A stretch of 64,000 bases of DNA from Mucilaginibacter roseus (GTDB lineage Bacteria; Bacteroidota; Bacteroidia; Sphingobacteriales; Sphingobacteriaceae): assembly GCF_021215455.1 (NCBI RefSeq), contig NZ_JAJPWV010000002.1, forward strand, positions 124,001-188,000, read 5' to 3'. Positions 41,597 to 51,399 of the stretch are shown piece after piece. The translations under genes and the position numbers were made by a program. The number at the start of each line of letters is the position of its first letter. Position 1 is the stretch's first letter. The notes beneath the pieces are model-generated. The model made no database searches. It was not told where the DNA came from and was given only the letters and a program-made list of their open reading frames with translations.

Positions 41597-44080
41597 CTAA
41601 TACGGGTCAACATCGGGCTGTACAATCCCGCCCTTGCTCAATTTGGTGGTTTGAAACTGGGTAATCACATCCCGTATAACGGCCTTAGCTTTGTTTATGG
41701 AGATACCATCCTTTTCAAACTTCAACATAATGCTTTTGATGTAGTAATTACGTATGCGGCTCACCAACGGCGCTTCGGGGCCAATTACCCTATCGCCGAA
41801 CTGCTTACGTAACTCGTTAGCCAGGTAAACAGACTGATTATATAACGCATCCGGGTCCTTATGTTTAATATCCAGGTTGATGATGCGGTAATAAGGAGGA
41901 TATTTAAAGCTGCGCCGCTCTTCCATCTCCGTAAAATACAGGTCGTGATAATTATTTTCGATCACCTGCCTTAACACCCGGTGACCGGTGTCATAAGTTT
42001 GAATTACCACCTTGCCACGTTTCCCCCTTCGCCCTGCCCTGCCGCTTACCTGCGATAGTAACTGATAACTTCGCTCGTTGGCCCGGTAATCCGGGAATTT
42101 AAGCAGGCTATCCGCGTTGATTATGCCTATCACGGTAACATCTGCAAAATCAAGCCCCTTTGCTACCATTTGGGTACCCACCAGTATATCTATCTTTTTT
42201 TCTTCGAGATTGTTAAGTATGTTTTGCAGCGCGTTGCGCGATCGCGTGGTATCCATGTCCATGCGGGCAAGACGAACATCGGGCAGCAGCAGGCTCAAAT
42301 CGTCCTCAATCTTTTCGGTACCAAAGCCCTTGTACTCCAGGTGGGTTGATCCGCAGGCCGGGCATATACTGGGCGAATCCTCTTTGTAACCGCAATAATG
42401 GCAATGCAGTTTACCGCTGCTCTTATGGTACGTTAGGCTTACATCGCAGTTAATACATTTGGGGGTGTGAGCACAGGTACGGCACATCAGCAAAGGCGCG
42501 TAACCCCTGCGGTTTTGAAACAAGATCACCTGCTCTTTATTCTCAATAGCCTGCTGCAAATCCTTCATCAGCACACCTGTAAAGTGCGATTGTATGGTTT
42601 TTTGTTTGGTTTCTTCGGCTATGCTCACCACCTCAATATCAGGCAGCTCAACACCGCCGTAACGCTGCACTAATTCGGTTAATCCATATTTGTGCACCCG
42701 GGCATTAAAGTAACTCTCGAACGATGGCGTTGCCGAACCCAGCAACACCTTCCCCTTATACATTGCCGAAAGGTAAATGGCCACATCGCGCGCATTGTAG
42801 CGGGGCGCAGGATCAAACTGCTTGTATGATGTTTCGTGCTCCTCGTCAACAATGATCAGCCCCAGATCGTCAAACGGCAAAAACACCGATGAACGGGCGC
42901 CAAGTATTACCCGGTAATCGCCATTCAATACTTTTTGCCATACCTCGGCACGCTCATTATCATTAAATTTAGAGTGATATACACCGATGTTGCTGCCAAA
43001 ATAGGCACGCAAACGTTCGATGATATGCGTAGTCAGCGCGATCTCGGGCAGCAGATACAACACTTGTCTGCCACTGTTTATCATCTCCTCAATCAGGCGC
43101 ACATAAATCTGCGTTTTGCCAGATGAAGTTACACCGTAAAGCAGCACCGTATCTTTATCCTCAAACTGTCGTTTGATATCCGTTAAAGCATTTTGTTGCA
43201 GTTCGCTCAGGTCAAATATGCCGGTGTCATTCTCCTGCTCGTAATGCAGGCGACTCACATTTTTTTCCTCGGCAAAAAAAACTTCCTTTTCAATGAGTGC
43301 CTTTATCACTGCTGAGCCGGCACCGCTTTCCTCAGTAATATCATTTTTTGATACCGCCTTTTGATGACGGGCCAGTTTCATATAAGCCAGCAGTGCATCT
43401 GCCTGTTTAGGTGCACGCTCTAAAATGCTAAATAGCTCGCGCAGATTATCCTGGTTATGATAAACGGGGTTGAGCGTGATGAATGTACGCTTGCGGGGTT
43501 TATACCGGTCGCTCACCTCTTCAGATATATTGATGATGTTCTTCTCGAACATTCCCTTCAATATGGGCATCACCGTCTTTTGGCCTAAAAGCTTAGCTAT
43601 ATCGCTTACAGTTAGCTCAGGCTGCAGGTCTAGCGCTTCGGCGATGAGAAATTCCTTGTCGTGCAAGGTAGCCCGGTCAATCGGATAATCCTTGTTCAGC
43701 ACAATTTTAGTTTCGCTGGCCAGCTTTAAAGCCGCGGGCAACGCGGCATTCATTACCTCGCCTACATTGCACATATAATACTCCGCTATCCACTGCCACA
43801 ATTGCAACTGGTAAGCAGTAACAATAGGCTGATCGTCCAATACTTCCAGGATGTATTTTGCCTCGTACTTTTCGGGAGCCTGCGTGCCTATAGCCGCCAC
43901 TATAGCCGTATATAGCTTGCTTTTGCCAAACTGCACCACCACCCGCTTGCCAATGGCCACGGCATCATTCATTTCAAAAGGCACGCGATAAGTGTAGTTC
44001 TTAGCTATCGCCAATGGCAAAATAACCTCAACAAAAAGCGTTTTCCTTTCGGATGTATTTGATGATGCAAACTCGAGCAT
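41597..44080 (-). CDS. priA: Primosomal replication helicase PriA
   Basis: 3'-5' DNA helicase that reloads the replisome at collapsed forks. It has an N-terminal DNA-binding domain (EVILPLAIAKNYTYRVP), Walker A LLYGVTSSGKTQIY, a DEEH box in IIVDEEHETSYKQ, and the zinc-binding insert with CRTCAHTPKCINC and CHYCGYKEDSPSICPACG. The C-terminal helicase motifs include GTQMVAKGLDFADVTVIG and QVSGRAGR. The length of 827 residues is on the long side of the normal range. It is preceded by a DUF423 gene 9 bp upstream. Confidence 0.95.
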   Translation of the reverse strand: MLEFASSNTSERKTLFVEVILPLAIAKNYTYRVPFEMNDAVAIGKRVVVQFGKSKLYTAIVAAIGTQAPEKYEAKYILEVLDDQPIVTAYQLQLWQWIAEYYMCNVGEVMNAALPAALKLASETKIVLNKDYPIDRATLHDKEFLIAEALDLQPELTVSDIAKLLGQKTVMPILKGMFEKNIINISEEVSDRYKPRKRTFITLNPVYHNQDNLRELFSILERAPKQADALLAYMKLARHQKAVSKNDITEESGAGSAVIKALIEKEVFFAEEKNVSRLHYEQENDTGIFDLSELQQNALTDIKRQFEDKDTVLLYGVTSSGKTQIYVRLIEEMINSGRQVLYLLPEIALTTHIIERLRAYFGSNIGVYHSKFNDNERAEVWQKVLNGDYRVILGARSSVFLPFDDLGLIIVDEEHETSYKQFDPAPRYNARDVAIYLSAMYKGKVLLGSATPSFESYFNARVHKYGLTELVQRYGGVELPDIEVVSIAEETKQKTIQSHFTGVLMKDLQQAIENKEQVILFQNRRGYAPLLMCRTCAHTPKCINCDVSLTYHKSSGKLHCHYCGYKEDSPSICPACGSTHLEYKGFGTEKIEDDLSLLLPDVRLARMDMDTTRSRNALQNILNNLEEKKIDILVGTQMVAKGLDFADVTVIGIINADSLLKFPDYRANERSYQLLSQVSGRAGRRGKRGKVVIQTYDTGHRVLRQVIENNYHDLYFTEMEERRSFKYPPYYRIINLDIKHKDPDALYNQSVYLANELRKQFGDRVIGPEAPLVSRIRNYYIKSIMLKFEKDGISINKAKAVIRDVITQFQTTKLSKGGIVQPDVDPY

Positions 44081-44089
44081 GTAATAATA

Positions 44090-44476
44090 TTAACGGTGAC
44101 GTAAGGCTGCAAGTGCCAGGCATATCCAGCCGGCAATAAATAATATACCACCTATTGGAGTAACGGGCCCTAATATGCCCAGCCAGCTCCAGCCCAACAA
44201 ATCGCGGCAAGATAAAAGGTATAACGAGCCGGAGAAAAACACCATACCCAGCGTAAATAAATAATACGCCGCCGCAATTAATTTTATTTTAAAACGTGTA
44301 AATGTAGATAGAAACAACAGGGCAAAAACATGATAGAAGTTATATTGAACACCGGTTTGCCAAACTTCCAGCTGCCTTTCAGTAATCAGTGCCCGCAAAC
44401 CATGCGCGCCAAAGGCGCCAAGTACTACCGCTACCGCCCCGAATATGGCCGCGGTAAAAATGATTTGTTTATTCAT
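44090..44476 (-). CDS. DUF423 family membrane protein
   Basis: Small four-helix membrane protein (128 residues) of unknown function. The family pattern is clear: AVVLGAFGAHGLRALITERQ, then VWQTGVQYNFYHVFALLFLS and a Gly/Pro-rich last loop GPVTPIGGILFIAGW. It lies 9 bp upstream of priA in the same direction, so the two are cotranscribed. A near-consensus TATCTTTC sits right before the ATG. Confidence 0.9.
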   Translation of the reverse strand: MNKQIIFTAAIFGAVAVVLGAFGAHGLRALITERQLEVWQTGVQYNFYHVFALLFLSTFTRFKIKLIAAAYYLFTLGMVFFSGSLYLLSCRDLLGWSWLGILGPVTPIGGILFIAGWICLALAALRHR

Positions 44477-44569
44477 TGAAAGATAAAAAGACTAAGTTAG
44501 GGTAATTTTGGCAAGTAAACGTTTAATGCAGTGCCATAATTTGTATAACTTGCAAGTGCAAACATATAA

Positions 44570-46147
44570 ATGAAACGCATAATTTTTATTACGGTTATTT
44601 TACTTGTTGCCTGCGGTTATATCACGGTGGCATACTTTAAAAGCCTGAACCCACCGGGCAGGCATACCAGCCAGGTTATGCGTAACATTCCAACTGATGC
44701 GGCTGTTGTATTTGAGTTTCCGAACGATGTAAGCTTTTACGACATATTCCGGAACAACACCCTGCTGGCGGCCGTATCAGGCAAAGAAAATATCGACGAG
44801 TTAGATACGCTACGCAATTTGCTGGGCACAAACGCCGATGGTTTGTTTAGCGGGCAGCACGTTTTTGTATCGGTACACCCGGCGCAAAACGGCACCAACC
44901 TGCTGCTTACGGGCGTAGCCCCTAAAAACTTTAAAGCTTCTGCTTTTAATGATCTGGCTAAAAACCCATTGCTAATTCTGTCCGACAATGCCCCGGGCAA
45001 AAACAAAGGTTGGATATTATACATCAAGGCTATAAAAAAGCGCTTTTATATCATCAATAAAGGTAAAGGGATTTTTTCGGGTAGTTTTTCAAAGGAGTTG
45101 GCATCGCAAGCTGCCGGGTTTTATACAGACAAACCTGTGTTTGCCGTAGAACCTGCACAGCCTGATAATAACGCGCTCGGCTCATTATATATTAATTATC
45201 AGCAAACTAATCCTTTGCTGGCCAGCTATTTTAAGAACACCGCTAATTTGCCGCTCAACTTTTACGGCCTGGCATCAACCGCTAAACTAAGCTTAAACTA
45301 CAAAAGCGATGCGTTGATGTTTAACGGTACCTCGTCGCTCACGCAAGGCGGGAGGCATGGCTATCTTAATGTTTTCATCAACCAGAAACCTGCCGATAAT
45401 CACCTTAAAAATATTATGCCATCAACCACGGCATACTACAATAGCTTTACGCTTTCAAATACCCAACAGTTTTTTGCTGATCTGGACAAATGGCAGCGTA
45501 ATACGGGTATCGCTAAAAAGGAAACCGCTTTATTTACTACCATAAAAAACGAAACCGGTGTTAACATACGCCAGGCATTTAACAGCTTTGCAGCTAACGA
45601 GTTTACTGTTTTAACCACGCGTTTTCAGGAAAAGCTGGGCATTGTAGCGCTTAAAAACGGCTCGAAACTGCTGCCGCATTTTTTAAATATCAGCTCGGAG
45701 ATGAGCGAGAACAGCGGCAGGTTAAACTACGACAGGTTGATGTACTATTTGCTTGGCGATGCGTTTGGAAGCTTCCGTAAGCCGTATTTTATGATTGTGG
45801 ATAACTACCTTATCCTTGCGGCATCATACCCGGAACTACAGAGTTATTATGAAACTTACATGAACCGTAAGTTTTTAACCAAGGCCAGCGAATACATTAA
45901 CTTTGATAATATGATGTCGCAACGGGGCAACATCTGTTACTTTGTGCACAGTAAAAACGCCCGCTACGTTTTTAAGCGCGATATGCATAAAGAAACTTAC
46001 ACCGCATTTAACGAAGGCTCTCCCGGCTGGCAAAATGTATATGGCGCATCGTACCAGTTAACCGCCTCGGGCAATAGCTTTTACACTAATTTTTGCATCG
46101 GTGCGGATACTTTGCGCAATCAGGATAATACAATAGCATCGAATTAA
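44570..46147 (+). CDS. Membrane-anchored protein of unknown function
   Basis: Protein of 525 residues with one N-terminal anchor helix (IIFITVILLVACGYITVAYF) and a large exported part. The beginning of the mature part (RNIPTDAAVVFEFPNDVSFY) and repeated segments around FYGLASTAKLSLNYKSDALM resemble DUF3352-like Bacteroidota proteins, but I am not sure of the family. No enzyme motif is seen. It is divergent from the DUF423-priA pair and precedes another envelope gene by 99 bp. Confidence 0.65.
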   Translation: MKRIIFITVILLVACGYITVAYFKSLNPPGRHTSQVMRNIPTDAAVVFEFPNDVSFYDIFRNNTLLAAVSGKENIDELDTLRNLLGTNADGLFSGQHVFVSVHPAQNGTNLLLTGVAPKNFKASAFNDLAKNPLLILSDNAPGKNKGWILYIKAIKKRFYIINKGKGIFSGSFSKELASQAAGFYTDKPVFAVEPAQPDNNALGSLYINYQQTNPLLASYFKNTANLPLNFYGLASTAKLSLNYKSDALMFNGTSSLTQGGRHGYLNVFINQKPADNHLKNIMPSTTAYYNSFTLSNTQQFFADLDKWQRNTGIAKKETALFTTIKNETGVNIRQAFNSFAANEFTVLTTRFQEKLGIVALKNGSKLLPHFLNISSEMSENSGRLNYDRLMYYLLGDAFGSFRKPYFMIVDNYLILAASYPELQSYYETYMNRKFLTKASEYINFDNMMSQRGNICYFVHSKNARYVFKRDMHKETYTAFNEGSPGWQNVYGASYQLTASGNSFYTNFCIGADTLRNQDNTIASN

Positions 46148-46148
46148 C

Positions 46149-46191
46149 CGCATTTAATAAAAATTTAATCAACCATAACGGCTTAAATGCG
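46149..46191. repeat. Inverted repeat after the 44570 gene and before the DUF5723-like gene
   Basis: CGCATTTAA (46149-46157) and TTAAATGCG (46183-46191) are perfect 9-base complements with a 25-bp spacer, starting 1 bp after a stop codon. The arms nearly equal those at 10180-10237. Confidence 0.45.
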
Positions 46192-46246
46192 TTTAACAAG
46201 CATCGACAATTAAACAGGCGCCGGCACAAAAGTCTTATTTACATAT

Positions 46247-47680
46247 ATGAAGAAATTTTTACTACTGCTCTTGCTGTTAATCCCCTCTATGTTTGCAGCG
46301 GCGCAGCAGTTTTCGCAATACAACACCGGAACGCTGTTTGACTCATTTGAAAACCCTTCGCAACGGTCATTCATCCGCGATTCGAGCTACAACATGGCAT
46401 CAAACTTTTTGATACCGAACTTTGGCGGATATGCTTTTTTAACCGGTAATGCCCAGCGCTCGGTGCAAACCCGCCTGTTTGATGAACGGTATGATAACTC
46501 ACAACTAAGAATAGGCGAAGGAAAACTGAACCATGTAATTGGCAATACCGGCGTTTACCTGCTGATGTTTAAATGGTATGCCGGTATGAAGGGCGATAAA
46601 GAGATGGGCATATCCTTTAAAACCAAAGGTGAGGCCAATGGTACCATTACTGACGAGAGTATAGCTTTATTCAACGGATCGGCCAACTTTCAAAACCAGG
46701 CGTACGATCAGATATTGAATAGTAAAGGCTATTACCAAACGTACCACCAGATAGGTTTTTCGTATCGAGAAAGATTAAATAAACGTGCCGCTTTTGGTTT
46801 CAAGGTAAACTTTTTGATGGGTTTGCAGTACCAGGAAATACTGATCAATAACTCGAGCATCGCTTTTGATAAAGCCGCCGACCGTGCAGAACTTGCCTTA
46901 GATGGCCTGTACTACGCCAGTGAAAACGCCGGGCGTTTTAAAGCGAATACCTTTGCGCCTAATTTCCGCAACCCCGGTGCATCCGTATCTATCGGTGGTT
47001 CTTACAAAAACGAGGGAGGATATATTTGGCAGGGAAACGTGAAGGATCTGGGTTTTATTCACTGGAGCGGCAAATCAAACACTTACCGGGTTTTAGGCTC
47101 AACTACGTTGACAGACCTTTCACGACCATGGCGGGAAGATACCGTTCGGAACCAGTTATCAAACCTGCTTAAGTCTGGGTATATGAGCACGGGCTCATTT
47201 ATTACCCCTACTGATGGTGTGGCCGAAGTAAGTGTGGCCAAAAAATACTTTTTTAATTATGACCGTACCTTTGGCTTAATGCCTACGCTTATTGTACAAA
47301 AGCAGTTGTTTTATCCGGGCTTAACCGGGGCGCTGGTTAATCACCTGCAATACAATAACCTAACCATTACAGCAACAGCATCATATAATGATTTGCGCTT
47401 GTTTAACTTTGGCGGGCAATTTATGTACAAATCGCCAAACTTTGAGTTCTACCTGGGATCAGAAAGGCTGCTGCCTACCGGCCGCATGGTTTTGCAACGC
47501 TTTGGTAATAACTCCGCTTATACAGGTGCCGATGTATTCCTCGGCTTTTCCCTGAAATTCGGCAGACCTATTGAAAGTCCGCTAAATGCAAGCTACATCC
47601 CGATGGGTGAAGAAAAAGGATTTTTCGGCCGTTTTTTCGACAAAATATTTGGCAAGCGTAAAGGCGGTGGCGAACTATAA
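46247..47680 (+). CDS. DUF5723-like outer-membrane protein
   Basis: Exported protein of 477 residues, probably an outer-membrane barrel. The signal peptide (FLLLLLLLIPSMFAAA) is followed by QQFSQYNTGTLFDSFENPSQ, the usual opening of DUF5723 proteins, and many alternating aromatic strands such as AAFGFKVNFLMGLQY and NLTITATASYNDLRLFNFGG, ending VFLGFSLKFGRP before a short basic tail. The function is unknown. The end overlaps the convergent tsaB gene by 6 bp. Confidence 0.75.
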   Translation: MKKFLLLLLLLIPSMFAAAQQFSQYNTGTLFDSFENPSQRSFIRDSSYNMASNFLIPNFGGYAFLTGNAQRSVQTRLFDERYDNSQLRIGEGKLNHVIGNTGVYLLMFKWYAGMKGDKEMGISFKTKGEANGTITDESIALFNGSANFQNQAYDQILNSKGYYQTYHQIGFSYRERLNKRAAFGFKVNFLMGLQYQEILINNSSIAFDKAADRAELALDGLYYASENAGRFKANTFAPNFRNPGASVSIGGSYKNEGGYIWQGNVKDLGFIHWSGKSNTYRVLGSTTLTDLSRPWREDTVRNQLSNLLKSGYMSTGSFITPTDGVAEVSVAKKYFFNYDRTFGLMPTLIVQKQLFYPGLTGALVNHLQYNNLTITATASYNDLRLFNFGGQFMYKSPNFEFYLGSERLLPTGRMVLQRFGNNSAYTGADVFLGFSLKFGRPIESPLNASYIPMGEEKGFFGRFFDKIFGKRKGGGEL

Positions 47681-48364
47681 GGTTTTTTTGCCGGCTATAA
47701 AGTCCTTTAGATAAAAAGGTTCATAATAAGCCACATCTTCAAACGCCCCGGTCTGTAGCTTTTGCAATGCCGGTTTTGTCAGATGCTCGGCCGAGTTCAC
47801 AAAATCGGGTATTATTACAGCATTTGGATGGGTTAAAACATCCTGAAACTTTGGTGCTCCATCACCGAAAAAGATAACCTTCCCGTTAGCTAAACGATCG
47901 GCGTAGCTATTCGCATCAATAATTTCAGCCGATGTTTCGGTAACACGCTGGCCATTAGCTGAAAATAACGCTGTATAGACCTCCATACGGCGGGCATCAA
48001 TCATGGGGCACAGCAAAGTGTCATCATCAATTTCAACCGCTTTGGCCGCGATAAATCCTTTGGTCATAGCTTCAAGCGTTTCAATAGCGATCAAGGGCTT
48101 ATCTAAAGCGAAACACAAACCTTTAGCGGTTGATATACCTATGCGCAAACCTGTATATGAACCCGGACCGGCGCTAACCGCTATAGCATCAAGCATGGCG
48201 TACTCCGCACCCGCTTCTTTAAGCAACTCATCAATATAAAGGGTGATAACCTCTGCGTGAATATTACGCTGGTTAATAGTTTTATATACGGCAACCTCGC
48301 CGTTAAAAGCCAAGGCTAACGAACAAGCCGTAGTAGCGGTTTCTATTTGCAGTATGGTATTCAT
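47675..48364 (-). CDS. tsaB: tRNA threonylcarbamoyladenosine biosynthesis protein TsaB
   Basis: Partner of TsaD and TsaE in making t6A37 on ANN-reading tRNAs. ASKHA fold with LQIETATTACSLALAFNGE at the start and the family signature VSAGPGSYTGLRIGISTAKG near residue 65. The length of 229 residues is normal. It lies 9 bp downstream of yidD in the same direction, so it may be read from the rpmH operon. The 3' end overlaps the DUF5723-like gene. Confidence 0.94.
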   Translation of the reverse strand: MNTILQIETATTACSLALAFNGEVAVYKTINQRNIHAEVITLYIDELLKEAGAEYAMLDAIAVSAGPGSYTGLRIGISTAKGLCFALDKPLIAIETLEAMTKGFIAAKAVEIDDDTLLCPMIDARRMEVYTALFSANGQRVTETSAEIIDANSYADRLANGKVIFFGDGAPKFQDVLTHPNAVIIPDFVNSAEHLTKPALQKLQTGAFEDVAYYEPFYLKDFIAGKKTL

Positions 48365-48373
48365 ATTTCAGGA

Positions 48374-48619
48374 TCAATCAGGTACCGGGTCGTGCCCATG
48401 GCCACCCCAGGGATTGCAGCGTGCAATGCGCTTCAAAGTTAACCATCCGCCCTTAAAAGCGCCATGTTTTTTTACTGCCTCAATACCATATTGCGAGCAC
48501 GATGGGGTATAGCGGCAAGCCGCGCCAAATAAAGGGGACAAAAAATATTGGTAAATACGGATAAGCGCTATAAAAAAAGCGCCTGCTATGGCTTTTAAAG
48601 AATTAATCAGCCATTTCAT
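48374..48619 (-). CDS. yidD: Membrane protein insertion efficiency factor YidD
   Basis: Small membrane-associated protein that assists YidC. The family core is present: [34 protein letters not shown] and [20 protein letters not shown]. The length of 81 residues is standard. The start overlaps the rnpA end by 4 bp (ATGA type), giving translational coupling in the classic rpmH-rnpA-yidD order. Confidence 0.96.
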   Translation of the reverse strand: MKWLINSLKAIAGAFFIALIRIYQYFLSPLFGAACRYTPSCSQYGIEAVKKHGAFKGGWLTLKRIARCNPWGGHGHDPVPD

Positions 48620-48990
48620 TTTAACACCTCTCCGCTTAATTGCGTTAGCAGTTTAATCATCTTTTTTTCCATAAACGCGTATTCGGTAATATCCTTACCA
48701 ATGTAGCTTATAGAAAGCAAGATTTTTTTGCCGGGTATTTGACTGTAGAGCAGCTGCTGTTTATGAAGGCGGTACGCCTCGCGGATGCGGCGCTTGATCA
48801 GGTTACGGTCAACCGCGCGTTTGTAGCGTTTTTTAGCTACTGATAATACTATCTGCACCGGGGCTTCGATAGTATCGGCAGGCATCCACGCTACCTTAAA
48901 GGGATAACATAAAAAAGAAGAACCGTTACGATATAAAGCAGCGATAAGCCGTTTATTACATAACCGTTCTTCTTTTTTAAAAGTATACAT
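48616..48990 (-). CDS. rnpA: Ribonuclease P protein component
   Basis: Protein subunit of RNase P, which removes 5' leaders from tRNA precursors. The RNR motif is visible as [20 protein letters not shown], and the N-terminus [18 protein letters not shown] is typical. The length of 124 residues is normal. It lies between rpmH (78 bp upstream) and yidD (4-bp overlap). The RNA subunit gene is not in the window. Confidence 0.95.
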   Translation of the reverse strand: MYTFKKEERLCNKRLIAALYRNGSSFLCYPFKVAWMPADTIEAPVQIVLSVAKKRYKRAVDRNLIKRRIREAYRLHKQQLLYSQIPGKKILLSISYIGKDITEYAFMEKKMIKLLTQLSGEVLK

Positions 48991-49068
48991 TAGTTGTAGC
49001 TACAGGGTTAACCAGGAAATTATAAATGCCCGGCACCCCTAAAAACCGCAACTTTACAGGAGCCGGAA

Positions 49069-49227
49069 TTAAGCTTTGTGACGACGCTCGTCAGAAACGG
49101 TTAATCTTTTTCTGCCTTTAGCTCTTCTTGAAGCTAAAACCCTTCTGCCATTAGCAGTTGCCATACGCTCACGGAAACCGTGTTTATTTCTTCTTTTTCT
49201 TTGAGATGGCTGAAACGTTCTTTTCAT
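49069..49227 (-). CDS. rpmH: 50S ribosomal protein L34
   Basis: Fifty-two-residue, very basic ribosomal protein: it opens [18 protein letters not shown] and continues [20 protein letters not shown] to [13 protein letters not shown], an unmistakable L34. A full Bacteroidota promoter lies upstream. First gene of the rpmH-rnpA-yidD operon. No dnaA is seen next to it, so this is not evidence for the replication origin. Confidence 0.97.
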   Translation of the reverse strand: MKRTFQPSQRKRRNKHGFRERMATANGRRVLASRRAKGRKRLTVSDERRHKA

Positions 49228-49275
49228 CGCTATATATTGTTATTCGTCGTTTATCGATTTAAAAAATAAAGAGCG

Positions 49276-49306
49276 CAAATGTAGTGCTTTTTTTGCTTTT
49301 ATCAAA
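49276..49306 (-). promoter_or_regulatory. Consensus promoter of rpmH
   Basis: Minus strand: TTTG (49303-49306), 19-bp spacer, TACATTTG (49276-49283). This matches the Bacteroidota consensus TTTG-n19-TAnnTTTG completely. It predicts a leader of roughly 40 nt. Confidence 0.8.
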
Positions 49307-49367
49307 TATCCTGCTAACTAATATTTATAGTATAAGCAGGTATTTATCCACATATACGGCACACGGC

Positions 49368-49775
49368 TTATTTGCGGGCCAGTATATCGCGTATTTCGGT
49401 AAGCAAAACCTCTTCCTTGCTGGGTGCCGGCGGAGCTGCAGGCGCGGCTTCTTCTTTCTTTTTTAATGAATTAATGCCCTTTACCACGATAAATATACAG
49501 AACGCAACGATCAGGAACTGAATAATGGTATTGATGAAATTACCATATAATATAGATACCTCGGCCGTTTTAGTTAACGGATCGGCTGCCTTGAGCAATA
49601 TTTTCTTGTCCGAAAAGTCAACGCCGCCCGTTACATACCCTATCGGCGGCATTATAACATCGTTAACCAGCGAGGTTACAATTTTACCAAACGCAGCACC
49701 AATGATAACGCCCACCGCCAGATCGACCACGTTGCCACGCATGGCAAACTCTTTGAATTCCTTTGCAAAACCCAT
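49368..49775 (-). CDS. mscL: Large-conductance mechanosensitive channel MscL
   Basis: Stretch-activated pore that releases solutes under hypo-osmotic shock. The first helix has [21 protein letters not shown], preceded by the amphipathic GFAKEFKEF, the second helix is [21 protein letters not shown], and an Ala/Pro-rich loop leads to the cytosolic helix [14 protein letters not shown]. The length of 135 residues is normal. It is monocistronic, between rpmH and rpoN. Confidence 0.96.
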   Translation of the reverse strand: MGFAKEFKEFAMRGNVVDLAVGVIIGAAFGKIVTSLVNDVIMPPIGYVTGGVDFSDKKILLKAADPLTKTAEVSILYGNFINTIIQFLIVAFCIFIVVKGINSLKKKEEAAPAAPPAPSKEEVLLTEIRDILARK

Positions 49776-49873
49776 ATCTTCTAAAAATTTAAGTTTAATA
49801 AATATAAAAAATAATATCCCCTCAAAACAAATGTATTGGTTTGTCTATTTACATTCATTATTACGATCAACAA

Positions 49874-49913
49874 ATAACTTATTTTAAAGTTATGGCTAAT
49901 TGATGTAATTTTG
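49874..49913 (+). promoter_or_regulatory. rpoN promoter region with palindrome
   Basis: TAATTTTG (49906-49913) matches TAnnTTTG and lies 13 nt before the ATG. A perfect palindrome ATAACTT-n6-AAGTTAT (49874-49893) covers the -33 area and may be an operator. Confidence 0.5.
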
Positions 49914-49926
49914 GCCCTGCTTAACT

Positions 49927-51399
49927 ATGTTAAAACAAAATCTTCAACAAAAGCTACTTCAAAAGTTATCGCCTCAGCAAATACAATTTATAAAGCTGCT
50001 GCAGGTACCTACCGTTTCATTGGATACCCGTATCAAGGAAGAACTGGAAGATAACCCCGCGCTTGAAGATTTCAGCCTCTCGTTAAGCGAGCCTGAGGAG
50101 CAGTACCCGGATCGCGACCCGGATGATGATTTTGGCAGCTCAGACAATGAGGGTGGTGAAGCTGATGAATTTAACATTGATGATTACCTGCAGGATGACA
50201 GCGTAAATGATTATGGCTCACGTTATGATCAGAACGGCGACGATGAGGAAGACAAAAAGGAGATGCCTATCGCTATCCAGAATTCCTTTATCGAGAACCT
50301 GCAATCGCAGCTTGACCTGCTGCTCCTGTCAGACAAAGACTTTTTAATAGGTAAACAAATCATTGGCAGCCTTGACGATGATGGCTACCTGCGCAGGCCT
50401 ATCATGTCGTTAACAGACGATCTTGCCTTTTCAGCCAATGTAATGGCCGAGGATGAAGAAGTTGAGGACATGCTGAAAGTGATACAAAGCTTTGACCCAC
50501 CGGGTATTGCCGCACGTACTTTGCAGGAATGCCTGCTGATACAGTTAAGGCGCAAGGATGTTAACGACCCGATCATCAAAAAAGCGATACTGGTTGTTGA
50601 GGAATACCTGGACGAGTTTACACGTAAGCACTACGATAAACTTGAACGCGCCCTTAACATGAACTCAAGCGAGTTGCGTGCAGTAGTTGGCGAGATACTG
50701 AAACTTAACCCTAAACCGGGCGACTCCAGCGAGGTTAACACCAAGCAGTTGCAGGTAATACCTGATTTTCACATCAGCAATAACGATGGTGTATTGGTGC
50801 TTACATTAAACGCTAAAAATGCACCTGAACTAAAGGTAAGCCGCTCTTACCAGGAGATGTTCCAGCATTATGACAAGGCATCGCAAAAAGATAAAAAACT
50901 GAAAGAAGCGGTACAATTTGTTAAACAAAAGCTCGATTCGGCTAAATGGTTTATTGATGCCATTAAGCAGCGCCAGCAAACGCTGCTTAAAACCATGAAT
51001 GCCATTATGCAATATCAGTACGATTTCTTTTTAACCGGCGACGATAAAAACCTGCGCCCGATGATATTGAAAGATATTGCCGACAGGATCAACATGGATA
51101 TTTCAACCGTATCGCGTGTGGCTAACTCTAAGTATGTGCAAACCGAGCATGGCACCTATCTGCTGAAATCATTCTTCTCTGAAGCGATACAGACCGAGAG
51201 CGGCGAAGAGGTGTCAAATAAAGAGGTAAAGAAAATATTAGAGGAGCACATAGGCAAAGAGGATAAACGTCACCCACTGGCAGACGAGAAGCTTACCGAA
51301 ATATTGAAAGAGGCCGGTTATAACATTGCCCGCCGCACCGTAGCCAAATACCGCGAGCAGATGAATATTCCGGTGGCGCGCCTGCGTAAGGAGCTTTAA
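49927..51399 (+). CDS. rpoN: RNA polymerase sigma-54 factor
   Basis: Alternative sigma factor that needs AAA+ activators. Region I is Gln/Leu-rich (NLQQKLLQKLSPQQIQFIKL, then LEDNPALE), region II is a long acidic linker (about residues 55-115), the core-binding and HTH regions follow (LKDIADRINMDISTVSRVAN), and the RpoN box is present as ARRTVAKYREQ near the end. The length of 490 residues is normal. No sigma-54 activator is encoded in the window. Its stop codon directly abuts that of the convergent PKD gene with no base between. Confidence 0.96.
   Translation: MLKQNLQQKLLQKLSPQQIQFIKLLQVPTVSLDTRIKEELEDNPALEDFSLSLSEPEEQYPDRDPDDDFGSSDNEGGEADEFNIDDYLQDDSVNDYGSRYDQNGDDEEDKKEMPIAIQNSFIENLQSQLDLLLLSDKDFLIGKQIIGSLDDDGYLRRPIMSLTDDLAFSANVMAEDEEVEDMLKVIQSFDPPGIAARTLQECLLIQLRRKDVNDPIIKKAILVVEEYLDEFTRKHYDKLERALNMNSSELRAVVGEILKLNPKPGDSSEVNTKQLQVIPDFHISNNDGVLVLTLNAKNAPELKVSRSYQEMFQHYDKASQKDKKLKEAVQFVKQKLDSAKWFIDAIKQRQQTLLKTMNAIMQYQYDFFLTGDDKNLRPMILKDIADRINMDISTVSRVANSKYVQTEHGTYLLKSFFSEAIQTESGEEVSNKEVKKILEEHIGKEDKRHPLADEKLTEILKEAGYNIARRTVAKYREQMNIPVARLRKEL

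Noticed and set aside
49069..49306. Replication origin next to rpmH
   Set aside because: No dnaA gene and no DnaA-box cluster is visible; rpmH-rnpA alone is not evidence in this phylum.
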